Shown one piece after another: positions 33,049 to 41,294 of a DNA stretch of 64,000 bases. Both the position numbers and the translations under genes were made by a program. Under the pieces are notes generated by a model. The model ran no database searches, was not told where the DNA came from, and saw only the letters and a list, made by a program, of their open reading frames with translations. How positions within the stretch are numbered: position 1 is the first letter of the stretch; every line of letters begins with the position of its first letter. The stretch is from CAYYFX01 sp046330135. Lineage in GTDB: Bacteria > ARS69. The stretch lies in assembly GCA_046330135.1 (NCBI GenBank), contig JAXLTI010000003.1:992001-1056000 (forward strand), given 5' to 3'.

Positions 33049-34359
33049 CTAGTGCCGCTCCGCGAGCGTCACCTTCGCTTCGCGCTTCTCCTTCCCGCGC
33101 ACGTACGTCACCGCGACCACGTCGCCCGGCGCGTGGCCGGCCAGCACCCCTTGGAAGTCGTAGATGTTGTCGATCGACTGGCCGTCCATCGCGGTGATCA
33201 GATCGCCGGCCGCGAGACCGGCGACCTCGGCGGGGCTTCCCGGCATCACGCCCGAGAGCAGAATCCCTCCCGACTCCTTCGAGAAGTCCGGGATCGTCCC
33301 GAGAGAGACCTTGCGCGGCTTCGAGCCGGGCGGGGCGCTCAGGTGCTCGGCGCCCGCCGCGCGAAACGTGAGCGGCTCCTGCGTCGTCGCGACGTACGCC
33401 GCCACTTCGCCCACGTAGTCCGCCACCTTCGCGAGACCGTCGAAGTTCAAGAGCTCGATCCGGTCGCCGGGCCGGTGATACTCCGGCTTCGCTCCGGAGA
33501 AGAAGTGCAGGACGGGAATCCCCTTCTCGAAGAACGGCGTCTGATCGGAGGCGCCCGGGCCGCCCGAGTTCGGGGCGAAGTCGAACCCGAAGCCGAGGTT
33601 CACGCCCTTGAGGATCGATTCGAACTCCTCCGCGGTTCCCGTGCCGAAGACGATCAGCTTGTTCTCCTCGACGCGCCCCACGCAGTCCATGTTCAGCATG
33701 GCGACGCACTTCGAGAGCTCCGAGGGCGGATGTTCCACGAGCCACTTCGAGCCGAGCGTCCCCAGCTCCTCGCCGCTGAACGCCACGAGGTAAACGGTAC
33801 GTTGGAGGTCCTTCCGCGCGGCCAACGCGTGCCCGATGCGCACGAGCGCCGCCACTCCGGACGCATTGTCGTCCGCGCCGAGGAAGGCCTGTCCCGCGTC
33901 CGGCGTTCCGGGCGCGCCCACGCCGAGCCCGTCGTAGTGCGCGCCGATCACGATCCACTCCTCGCCGCTGCCCGTACGCCCCACGACGTTCGCGAGCTTC
34001 TCGCCGTGCGGCCCGTCGAAGGGCTGAAGCCACTGCGCGCCGAGGCCGGGCGAAAGTCCCGCCCCTTCGAAGCGCGCCCGCACGATGTCGCGCGCTCGAT
34101 CCAGCTCCGGGCTGCCTGCGCCGCGCCCTTTCATCGACGGGCTCGCGATGGCGCCGACGATCTCGCGCAGCTCGTCCACACCCTCCGCCGGCGCGGTGGA
34201 GGGAGTGGGCATCGGCATCGGGGTCGAGACCGCGGCGGGAGCGGGCGCCGTTCCCTGGCTCGCGGCGACCGGCGTCACGCTCGATCCCGCGTCCGCGCAG
34301 GTCCAAAGGGCCAGCGAGAGACCGAGCGCCGCCGCGAGTGCCGCCTGGGGAATCCTCAT
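33049..34359 (-). CDS. Exported M28-family zinc aminopeptidase with a C-terminal PDZ domain, 436 aa
   Basis: The N-terminal hydrophobic segment MRIPQAALAAALGLSLALWT and a low-complexity Ala/Pro/Thr linker precede the M28 domain. Zinc ligands are visible in VIGAHYDGLG (His, Asp), LGADDNASGVAAL (Asp), FSGEELGTLGS (catalytic and ligand Glu), MLNMDCVGR and YHRPGDRIE (His). Residues about 340-430 are a PDZ domain (GGILLSGVMPGSPAEVAGLAAGD, then an ITAMDGQSI strand). Such enzymes trim N-terminal residues of peptides in the periplasm or outside. The ATG at 34359 has a strong GGAGGGAGG and overlaps the stop of the M1 gene (ATGA), forming a two-peptidase operon. Confidence 0.93.
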   Translation of the reverse strand: MRIPQAALAAALGLSLALWTCADAGSSVTPVAASQGTAPAPAAVSTPMPMPTPSTAPAEGVDELREIVGAIASPSMKGRGAGSPELDRARDIVRARFEGAGLSPGLGAQWLQPFDGPHGEKLANVVGRTGSGEEWIVIGAHYDGLGVGAPGTPDAGQAFLGADDNASGVAALVRIGHALAARKDLQRTVYLVAFSGEELGTLGSKWLVEHPPSELSKCVAMLNMDCVGRVEENKLIVFGTGTAEEFESILKGVNLGFGFDFAPNSGGPGASDQTPFFEKGIPVLHFFSGAKPEYHRPGDRIELLNFDGLAKVADYVGEVAAYVATTQEPLTFRAAGAEHLSAPPGSKPRKVSLGTIPDFSKESGGILLSGVMPGSPAEVAGLAAGDLITAMDGQSIDNIYDFQGVLAGHAPGDVVAVTYVRGKEKREAKVTLAERH

Positions 34360-36560
34360 CGCGAGCCTCCCTCCTTCGTGCCGGTCGCGCGCGCGTCGAG
34401 GCGCACGATGAGCGGGGAATCGCCGGCGTCCCAGAGACCCTTGCCGACGTTCTTGTCGCCGTCGAACGTGAGCCAGCTGTACTTGGAGTAGTGCGGGATC
34501 TTCCGCCCGATCGACGCGATGGACTCCGCGTCCTTCGGCCGGAAGAGCGCGCACGGCCGGTGCGGATCGCCGCCCGCGCGACCCGCCGCCACGAGCGCGC
34601 GAGATACCGACTCGACGGGCACGCTCGGCAGATCGTGCTGCGCGAACTCCCGCGCGGCCGGGCCTTCGCCGAGGAACCACGTGCCGCCGTCGAAGGCACC
34701 GGCGGGCGCATCCGCCTTCTCCTCGACCACCGTCACCGTGGAGTCCTTCGCCCACTCGTGCGCCAGCGCGAGCAGCGCGTCGCGCACCGGCCCGGCCTCC
34801 TCCGCGCCCACCAGCACGCGCACGGCCTTCGCGCCGAGCACGCCGCTCAAGGTCGGCGCGACCTCGGCGTCGTGGAGCTTGCGGAAGAGCTGGAACTCCG
34901 GGTCCGCCGCCACGACCTTCGGCGCGAAGTCCACGGGGATCTCGAAGGGCGTGCGCGCCGCCGACACGTCGAGGGCGACTTCCTTCCGTGCGCTGTCCGC
35001 CGTCACGACGATCGGCACCTGCAGCGCGAACGCGGGCGCGTCCTGCACGAGCGTCCCGTGCACGAGCCACTTCCCGCCCGATTCCTTCGCGCCCACGTCC
35101 GCGAGCGAGAGTCCGGGCGCGCCCGGCCGGCGGACCCATTGATCGAACCACGCGCCGAGGTCGCGCTTCGTCTGCGCCTCGAACGCCACGCGAAGGTCGT
35201 CCCACCCGGCGCGCTGGAAGCGATGCGAGGCGTAGAGCCGGCGCAGCGCGCCGTAGAACGCGTCGTCGCCGGCGAGGCGGCGCAGCATGTGGAAGACCAT
35301 GAGCGTCTTCCCGTAGCCGACCGCTTGCGTGGCGCCGCTGTCGCGCTCGCGGAAGCGGACGAGCGGGAAGTCCTTCCCGCCCGCGGACGCGAAGTCCCGG
35401 TAGCCCACGAGCGCGTCGCGGCGGTAGTCGCGCGCGGCGAGCGCGCCCTCCGACTCCTTCGCGGCGTAGTCCGCTCCGTAGGTGGTGAGGCCCTCGCACC
35501 AGTTGCCTTGCTCGCGATCGACGTACACGCCGTTCCCCCACCAGTTGTGGAGGATCTCGTGCGGGTAGCTCGTGGACACGATGAACGGGAGACGGATCAC
35601 GCGGTCCCCGAGGAACGTGAAGCTCGGCATGCCGAAGCCGGTCTGCCAGTAATTCTCGACGAGCGCGAACTTCGAGAAGGGGTACGGGCCGTAGAGGGCC
35701 GAGTACCGGTCGATCGCTGCCGCCGCGGCGTCCAGATACGGCGCAGAGACGGTCGAGTCCGTGTTCGCGTAGCACCACGTCTGAAGCTTCACCGTGCCGT
35801 GCTTCCGGGTCTTCACGCGGTACGGTCCCGCGATGAGATAGATCTCCTCGGAGGGATGATCGCAGCGCCAGCGCATCGTGCGACGGCCGGCCGCCGCGGT
35901 TTCCTTCAGGAGATCGCCCTGCGAGATCGTGCGCCACTCGCCGGGCGTGTCCACCGAGAGATCGAACGCGAAGAGGTCGTCGCCGCTCCACGGAACCCAG
36001 AACGTGGACGCGGAGAGGAACGCGCCCTCCGTGACGATCCGCCCCGAGGTGGTCTCGAAGCTCCGCCCGTACTCGCGCACGGGCGCATGCAGGCTATCCG
36101 CCACCACGCCCGCGTAGTCCACGCTGAGGCGCGGAGGCTCGTCGCCCCAACCCTGAGGCGGCGGCTGCACGGTGATCTCCTGGGCGAGATCCCAGCCGTC
36201 GAGGTCGGCGTACGGCGGATGCGTCCAGAAGTGGCGCGGATCGAAGCGGTCGCCCGTGAAGGTCAGCGCCGCCTCGCCGTAGATCGCCTTGCCGCGCGGC
36301 ACGCTGCAGACGACCTTCGTCACCTGGAGGTTCCGGTTCAGCAGGAAATGCCAGGCCTCGCCGTTCCCCAGCGGGCGCGCGAGGCGCACCACGTCGTGCG
36401 CCTGGAGACGATGGCCCGGAACGTCCAGGACCGCGCCCACCTCGTGACTCACGACGGAGACCGCCGGATCGGGCGCCGCCGGCGCCGGAACGGCCGCCGG
36501 CTTCGGCGCCGGCGCGGCACCGAGCAGGAGTGCGAAGAGCAGAAGTCGCGACGCCGCCAC
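34356..36560 (-). CDS. Exported M1-family aminopeptidase, 734 aa
   Basis: The GTG at 36560 has AAGGAG six nt upstream and is followed at once by a signal peptide (AASRLLLFALLLGAAPAP), so the 46-codon upstream extension is rejected. The catalytic core has HEILH at 334-338 and the third zinc ligand Glu356 in NWCEGL, with 17 residues between, one fewer than in leukotriene-A4-hydrolase-type M1 enzymes. YGKTLMVFHMLRR supplies the catalytic Tyr region. The C-terminal 200 residues are a separate beta and Rossmann-like portion (AVRVLVGAEEAGPV, TWFLGEGPAA). Periplasmic peptide degradation with the overlapping M28 enzyme is the likely role. A promoter at 36624-36652 fits. Confidence 0.9.
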   Translation of the reverse strand: MAASRLLLFALLLGAAPAPKPAAVPAPAAPDPAVSVVSHEVGAVLDVPGHRLQAHDVVRLARPLGNGEAWHFLLNRNLQVTKVVCSVPRGKAIYGEAALTFTGDRFDPRHFWTHPPYADLDGWDLAQEITVQPPPQGWGDEPPRLSVDYAGVVADSLHAPVREYGRSFETTSGRIVTEGAFLSASTFWVPWSGDDLFAFDLSVDTPGEWRTISQGDLLKETAAAGRRTMRWRCDHPSEEIYLIAGPYRVKTRKHGTVKLQTWCYANTDSTVSAPYLDAAAAAIDRYSALYGPYPFSKFALVENYWQTGFGMPSFTFLGDRVIRLPFIVSTSYPHEILHNWWGNGVYVDREQGNWCEGLTTYGADYAAKESEGALAARDYRRDALVGYRDFASAGGKDFPLVRFRERDSGATQAVGYGKTLMVFHMLRRLAGDDAFYGALRRLYASHRFQRAGWDDLRVAFEAQTKRDLGAWFDQWVRRPGAPGLSLADVGAKESGGKWLVHGTLVQDAPAFALQVPIVVTADSARKEVALDVSAARTPFEIPVDFAPKVVAADPEFQLFRKLHDAEVAPTLSGVLGAKAVRVLVGAEEAGPVRDALLALAHEWAKDSTVTVVEEKADAPAGAFDGGTWFLGEGPAAREFAQHDLPSVPVESVSRALVAAGRAGGDPHRPCALFRPKDAESIASIGRKIPHYSKYSWLTFDGDKNVGKGLWDAGDSPLIVRLDARATGTKEGGSR

Positions 36561-36944
36561 GCAGAGCTCCTTGCGCCCGCGCCCGCGACGGACCCGTCGC
36601 ATCGCAGGCCTCGAGCGGCGCCCATGGTACGGGCCGGCCCCGAGACCCACAAGCCCCGGTGCGCCGTCCCGCCGCCGGCCCGCCGACGTCGCTCGCACGC
36701 GACGACCGCGGCGTTCGTCGCGCCGGCCGGCGACGCACGTGATGAACGCGTCGTCGACTCGCCGCCGGAGGTTGCACGTGACGGACGAGTCGTCAGCGCG
36801 GCGGCGCGAGCGGATCGGCGCAGTGCTGGTCGTCGTGCGTCTCGAAACGGACGCGGCCCTGACCGTTTTTGACCGCCGCGAGACGGGCGACCCCTGTCAC
36901 GGCCCCGGAACCACGACCGCGCCGCCCCGAGGCGAAACGCGAAC
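36561..36944. other. Gene-free region carrying a copy of an intergenic repeat
   Basis: This 384-bp region upstream of the M1 gene holds the promoter at 36624-36652 and, from 36709, an intergenic repeat shared with 58907-59360. No ORF with a credible start or protein-like composition is present. The repeat ends at the stop codon of the DUF255 gene. Confidence 0.6.
36624..36652 (-). promoter_or_regulatory. Promoter of the M1-M28 peptidase operon
   Basis: On the minus strand: -35 TTGTGG (36647-36652), a 17-bp spacer, -10 TACCAT (36624-36629). The predicted leader to the GTG at 36560 is about 57 nt. Confidence 0.45.
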
Positions 36945-36945
36945 C
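36709..36945. repeat. Intergenic repeat, copy 1
   Basis: The first 60 bp (36709-36768, beginning CGGCGTTCGTCGCG and containing CGCACGTGATGA and CGCGTCGTCG) match 58907-58965 at roughly 85% by eye. A second block (36878-36945, GCGAGACG... to CCCCGAGGCGAAAC) matches 59288-59360 in the same order. Within copy 1 a GCACGTGA...GTCGTC unit recurs 39 bp on, at 36774. It is non-coding and its distal end abuts the stop codon of the minus-strand DUF255 gene. Confidence 0.6.
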
Positions 36946-39212
36946 TAGAGCCCGCGGATCGCCTCGGCCACCTCCGCCGCCGTCGTCACCGGGGCGCGGC
37001 ACGCGAAGTCGCGGCAGACGTACACGGCGGGCGACCCGTTGACGAGCCGCTTGCCGGCCAGCAGCGGAATGGTGCGCTCGGCCTCGGCCGCGTTGTCGCC
37101 GGGATCGAGGCGCGCGACGACGGTGCGCGGAAGGAACGCGCGCCGCACGGGCTCCTCGAGGGCCGCCGCCTTCGGATCGCCGGCCCGGCCGACGACGGCG
37201 ACCTCGCCGCCCGCGTGGAGCACGTCGTCGAGCGCGAGGAGGAGCGTGATCGTGCCCGCGGGCGCGCGCTCCATCGACGGAGCGAAGCGGCGGAGCGCGG
37301 AGTCCGCGCGATCTCGCCAGAACGCGTCGCCGGTGAACGCCTCGAGGCGCGCGCAGGCGATCGTGGCCGCGCCGTTCGCGGAGGGGATCGACCCGTCGAA
37401 CGGGCTGACGGGGCGCGCCACGAGGCTCTCCCCGTCCGCGGCCGTGTGGAACCAGCCGCCGCGCGCCTCGTCGCGGAACAACGCGTCCATGGCGCGCGCC
37501 GTCGACGTGGCCTCTCGGAACCACCGCAGCTCGAACGTGGTCTCGTAGAGGTCCAGCAGCGCGTTCGCGAGGAACGCGTGATCCTCGAGGAACGCCGGGA
37601 TCTTGGACTCCCCCTTCCGCGAAGTCCGCAAGAGCCGCCCTTCCTTCGTGCGCATCTTCGTCAGCACGAAGTCCGCGGCGCGGCGCGCCGCCTCCACGTA
37701 GCGCGGCTCGTTCAACGCCCGCCCGGCGTACGCCATCGTCCCGATCATGAGCGCGTTCCACGACGTGAGCACCTTGTCGTCGAGTCCGGGATAGACGCGA
37801 TGCGTGCGCGCCTCGAGGAGGATCTTCCGCGAGCGCGCCAGCGAGGCCTCCGCGGCGCCGGCGTCGAGGCCGTGCGTCGCTGCCACCTCGGCCACGGGGC
37901 GCGCCACGTGCAGCACGTTCATCCCGGGCTCGCCCGATCGGCGCGGGTGGTGCGGGTCGTCGAAGTTGCCGTCCGCGGTGACGCCGTACGCCGCGAGGAA
38001 GAGCGCTGCGTCCGCGCCGAGGCGCTCTTCGATCTCGGGCTTCGTCCAAACGAAGTAGAGCCCTTCGCGGCCCTCGCTGTCGGCGTCGGTCGCGGAGCGG
38101 AACCCGCCTTCGGGCTCGGTCATCTCGCGGAGCACCCAGTCCAGGGTCTCGCGCGCGATCCGCTGATAGCGCTCCTCCCCGGTGAGCTGGAACGCCTCCA
38201 CGTACACCCGCGCGAGCTGGGCGTTGTCGTAGAGCATCTTCTCGAAGTGCGGCACGAGCCACTTCTCGTCGACCGAGTAGCGATGGAAGCCGCCGCCGAG
38301 CTGGTCGTACATGCCGCCCTCGGCCATGCCGTCGAGCGTGCGCTCCACGATCTGAAGCGTGTGCGCATCGTGCGAGTCCGCCCAGCGACGCAGCAGCAGC
38401 TCGAGGGCCAGCGACGGCGGGAACTTCGGCGCCGAGCCGAAGCCGCCCCACGTGGAGTCGAAGTGCGCCGCGAGCGAGTCCGCCGCCCGCGCGAGCAGCC
38501 GCTCCTCGGGCCGGGCGTCTCCCCCCGCGATTCCCGCAGACTCCTCCTTCAGCGCGTCCAGCACGGCCCCGCTCTGCTGCACCACCTTCTCGCGCTGGTC
38601 CCTCCACGCGGCGGCCACCTGCGTCAGGACCTCTCGCCAGCTGCCGCGCCCGTAGCGTCGATCCGGCGGGAAGTAGGTGCCGCCGAAGAACGGCTTCCCG
38701 TCCGGGGTCAGGAACACGTTGAGCGGCCAGCCGCCGCCCACGCCGAGCAGCTGCACTGCCGTCATGTAGACCTCGTCCACGTCCGGCCGCTCCTCGCGGT
38801 CCACCTTGATGCACACGAACAGCTCGTTCATGAGCTTCGCGGTCGTCGAGTCCTCGAAGCTCTCGTGCTCCATCACGTGGCACCAGTGGCAGGAGGAGTA
38901 GCCGATCGACACCAGGATCGGCTTCTGCTCAGCGCGGGCCTTCGCGAACGCCTCCTCGCCCCAGGGGTACCAGTCCACCGGGTTGGAAGCGTGCTGGAGC
39001 AGATACGGGCTCGTCTCGAAGGCCAGGTGGTTCTTCCGGGGGGGCGGGGTCCTCACGGCAGGTCCTTTCGGCGGCGGTGACTCCGTGCCGGGCCGGCACG
39101 CCGCGACCCCGAGGAGCAGGGCGAGCGCGGCCCCGAGAGCGAGCCTCGCGCGCCATTCCCCGCGAGGCGCCTTTCGGCCGGCCGGCGCGGCGACATGGAT
39201 GCGGAAGCTCAC
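36945..39212 (-). CDS. YyaL/DUF255 thioredoxin-domain lipoprotein, 755 aa
   Basis: The N-terminal segment ALGAALALLLGVAACRPG has a lipobox (V-A-A-C), so the protein is probably a lipoprotein. Residues about 60-210 are the DUF255 thioredoxin-like domain: NHLAFETSPYLLQHASNPVD, the redox-like motif CHWC in YSSCHWCHVMEHESF, and GWPLNVFLTPDGKPF. The remainder is an (alpha/alpha)6 barrel typical of cellobiose-epimerase-like folds (GGGFHRYSVDEKWLVPHFEK, SWNALMI). The GTG at 39212 has weak GAGG upstream. YyaL homologues are usually cytosolic; a lipidated version is less common. Function is unknown beyond a suspected redox or sugar-binding role. Confidence 0.92.
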   Translation of the reverse strand: MSFRIHVAAPAGRKAPRGEWRARLALGAALALLLGVAACRPGTESPPPKGPAVRTPPPRKNHLAFETSPYLLQHASNPVDWYPWGEEAFAKARAEQKPILVSIGYSSCHWCHVMEHESFEDSTTAKLMNELFVCIKVDREERPDVDEVYMTAVQLLGVGGGWPLNVFLTPDGKPFFGGTYFPPDRRYGRGSWREVLTQVAAAWRDQREKVVQQSGAVLDALKEESAGIAGGDARPEERLLARAADSLAAHFDSTWGGFGSAPKFPPSLALELLLRRWADSHDAHTLQIVERTLDGMAEGGMYDQLGGGFHRYSVDEKWLVPHFEKMLYDNAQLARVYVEAFQLTGEERYQRIARETLDWVLREMTEPEGGFRSATDADSEGREGLYFVWTKPEIEERLGADAALFLAAYGVTADGNFDDPHHPRRSGEPGMNVLHVARPVAEVAATHGLDAGAAEASLARSRKILLEARTHRVYPGLDDKVLTSWNALMIGTMAYAGRALNEPRYVEAARRAADFVLTKMRTKEGRLLRTSRKGESKIPAFLEDHAFLANALLDLYETTFELRWFREATSTARAMDALFRDEARGGWFHTAADGESLVARPVSPFDGSIPSANGAATIACARLEAFTGDAFWRDRADSALRRFAPSMERAPAGTITLLLALDDVLHAGGEVAVVGRAGDPKAAALEEPVRRAFLPRTVVARLDPGDNAAEAERTIPLLAGKRLVNGSPAVYVCRDFACRAPVTTAAEVAEAIRGL

Positions 39213-39338
39213 GTGGCCTCGGTCAGCCCCTTGGTCGCGCGACAGTTAGCTCCGGAACGCCCGGCGGGAAGAAATCTCGCGGATCGGCGTGAACCATCCG
39301 GCGGGGAACGGTGTTCCTCCGCCCGGCGCAGATACGGC

Positions 39339-39367
39339 AGGGTAGGGCGTCGCTACGGGAGAGTCAA
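39339..39367 (-). promoter_or_regulatory. Promoter of the DUF255 lipoprotein gene
   Basis: On the minus strand: -35 TTGACT (39362-39367), a 17-bp spacer, -10 TACCCT (39339-39344). The leader would be about 120 nt. Confidence 0.5.
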
Positions 39368-39514
39368 ACCGACCCGCGGAGGCGCTCGATCCGCCGTGTC
39401 CGTCTTCGCTGTCGCTGGTTCTGGCTCTTTCGTCCTGGGTCGTCCGGCTGGCGACCCGCCCTTCACGGCGCGAGGCGCCCCCAGGTCCCGGTGCGCGGGG
39501 GCGTTCTCCGGGGA

Positions 39515-39543
39515 TTGGCCTACCCGGGAGAATCCGCTACGAT
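39515..39543 (+). promoter_or_regulatory. Promoter of the Gld-type ABC transporter operon
   Basis: A -35 TTGGCC (39515-39520), a 17-bp spacer and a -10 TACGAT (39538-39543) give a leader of about 60 nt to the ATG at 39610. The 397-bp gap 39213-39609 holds this promoter and the divergent one at 39339-39367, and no credible gene. Confidence 0.5.
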
Positions 39544-39609
39544 TTCCGTCCCATTTTCCGGATTCCAGAACGATCCTCCGTCGTCCCTGGGCGGGACGGG
39601 GGTGCATTC

Positions 39610-40557
39610 ATGATCGAAGTGCAGAACGTCTCCAAGTCCTACGGGACCACGCCGGCCCTGAAGCGGGTCTCCTTCTCGGTGGAGAAGAACCAGGTGCTGG
39701 GCTTCCTCGGTCCCAACGGTGCCGGCAAGAGCACCGCCATGAAGATCATCACGACCTATCTCTCGCCGGACGAGGGCCAGGTCCGGGTGGACGGCGTCGA
39801 CGTCATGAAGGAGCCGCTCGCCGTCCGGCGGAAGATCGGCTACCTGCCCGAGACCGCGCCGTTGTACGTGGACATGCGCACCATGGATTACCTCCGGTTC
39901 GTCGCGCGGGCGCGCGGCCTCGACGGCACTCGCCTCACCGAGCGCCTCGAGTGGGTCTACGATGCCACCGGCGTGCGGGAGGTCCTCTACAAGAACGTGA
40001 GCGAGCTCTCGAAGGGCTATCGCCAGCGCGTGGGACTCGCGCAGGCGCTGGTCCACGATCCGGACGTCCTCATCCTGGACGAGCCCACCTCGGGCCTGGA
40101 CCCGCGCCAGATCATCGGGATCCGGCATCTGATCCGGGAGCTGGCGAAGACGAAGACCGTCATCTTCTCGTCGCACATCCTCGCCGAGATTTCCTCGGTC
40201 ACGGATCGCATCGCCATCATCCACGAGGGGCGCATCGTGGCCGACGGTCGCACGGAGGACCTCCGCAAGGACGCCATGCGCGCCAACCGGTATCGCGTGA
40301 TCCTCGGCGCGGACGGCAACGACGTCGCCGGAGCGCTCAAGACGCTGCGCGGCGTCACCGCGGTGGAGCGCGCCTCCGCGGAAGGCACGAACGGCGCGCC
40401 GAATCCCTGGATCGTGACGAGCCCGCTGGAGAACGACCTGCGCCGGCCCATCAACGAGCTGGCGCGCACGAAGGGTTGGGACCTGCTGGAGCTCCACGAG
40501 GAGCGTCCCACGCTCGAGGAAGCGTTCATCGAGCTCACCGGAAGGAGGGCGGCCTGA
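39610..40557 (+). CDS. ABC transporter ATP-binding protein, GldA-like, 315 aa
   Basis: The nucleotide-binding subunit has Walker A GPNGAGKST (about 34-42), Q-loop region YLPETAPLY, signature LSKGYRQRV (the LSGGQ variant usual in GldA/CcmA/NosF-type proteins), Walker B VLILDEP and the switch His in IFSSHIL. The last 80 residues are an extra C-terminal domain found in this subfamily. It is the first of four co-directional genes; the stop overlaps the permease ATG by one base (TGATG). It would power export or assembly of an envelope component by the permease. The GldA name refers to gliding motility in Bacteroidetes; gliding here is not shown. Confidence 0.92.
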   Translation: MIEVQNVSKSYGTTPALKRVSFSVEKNQVLGFLGPNGAGKSTAMKIITTYLSPDEGQVRVDGVDVMKEPLAVRRKIGYLPETAPLYVDMRTMDYLRFVARARGLDGTRLTERLEWVYDATGVREVLYKNVSELSKGYRQRVGLAQALVHDPDVLILDEPTSGLDPRQIIGIRHLIRELAKTKTVIFSSHILAEISSVTDRIAIIHEGRIVADGRTEDLRKDAMRANRYRVILGADGNDVAGALKTLRGVTAVERASAEGTNGAPNPWIVTSPLENDLRRPINELARTKGWDLLELHEERPTLEEAFIELTGRRAA

Positions 40558-41282
40558 TGCGCGACGTCGGCATCATCTTCCGTCGCGAGATGGGGGCCTA
40601 CTTCAACTCCGCCATCGCCTACATCTTCATCATCGTCTTCCTCGTGCTCGCGGGCGGCTTCTACACGAACGGGTTCTTCCTGAACGGCGTGGCCGACATG
40701 CGCGACTTCTTCGGCACGCTGCCGCTCTACCTGCTCTTCTTCGTCCCGGCGCTCACGATGCGCCTCTGGGCGGAGGACCAGCGCACCGGGACCTTCGAGC
40801 TGCTCATGACGCTCCCGATGCGGCCGCTGCACATCGTGCTGGGCAAGTACCTCGCGAGCCTCGCCTTCTTCGCGATCACCCTCGCGTGCACGTTCACGAT
40901 TCCGCTCTCGCTGATCTGGCTCGGCCGCCCCGACATGGGCGCCATCCTCTGCGGGTACGCCGGCGCGCTGCTCCTGGGCGCGCTCTTCCTCGCGGTGGGG
41001 ATCTTCGTGTCCGGCCTCTTCAAGGACCAGATCACGGCGTTCGTGCTGAGCCTCCTCGCCTGCTCGCTCTTCGTGCTCGCGGGGACGCCGTTCTTCGTGG
41101 CCATCCTCGACGGCTGGGTCAAGGGGCTCGGCTCCTTCCTGAGCAGCGCGTTCGCGATCTCCACGCACTTCGAGGGCATCCAGCGCGGGGTCCTCGGACT
41201 CTCGGACGTCGTGTTCTTCGTGTCGTTCGCGATCGTCTTTCTCTTCCTCAACACCGTCTCCCTCGAGGGGCGGAAGTACTAG
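40557..41282 (+). CDS. ABC-2 type permease, GldF-like, 241 aa
   Basis: An integral membrane protein with about six helices: AYIFIIVFLVLAGGFYTNGFF, LPLYLLFFVPALTMRLWAED, ASLAFFAITLACTFTIPL, ILCGYAGALLLGALFLAVG, ITAFVLSLLACSLFVLAG and DVVFFVSFAIVFLFLNTV. The WAEDQRTGTFELLMTLP segment after helix two is the hallmark of ABC-2/GldF permeases. The ATG overlaps the ATPase stop. It pairs with the upstream ATPase and the downstream GldG-like protein. Confidence 0.92.
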   Translation: MRDVGIIFRREMGAYFNSAIAYIFIIVFLVLAGGFYTNGFFLNGVADMRDFFGTLPLYLLFFVPALTMRLWAEDQRTGTFELLMTLPMRPLHIVLGKYLASLAFFAITLACTFTIPLSLIWLGRPDMGAILCGYAGALLLGALFLAVGIFVSGLFKDQITAFVLSLLACSLFVLAGTPFFVAILDGWVKGLGSFLSSAFAISTHFEGIQRGVLGLSDVVFFVSFAIVFLFLNTVSLEGRKY

Positions 41283-41294
41283 GAGCGACAGGCG

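Noticed and set aside
33049..35991. A 980-residue open frame covering the M28 and part of the M1 peptidase region
   Set aside because: The upstream half is the wrong frame for the M1 gene; the M28 protein starts at 34359 with a strong ribosome site.
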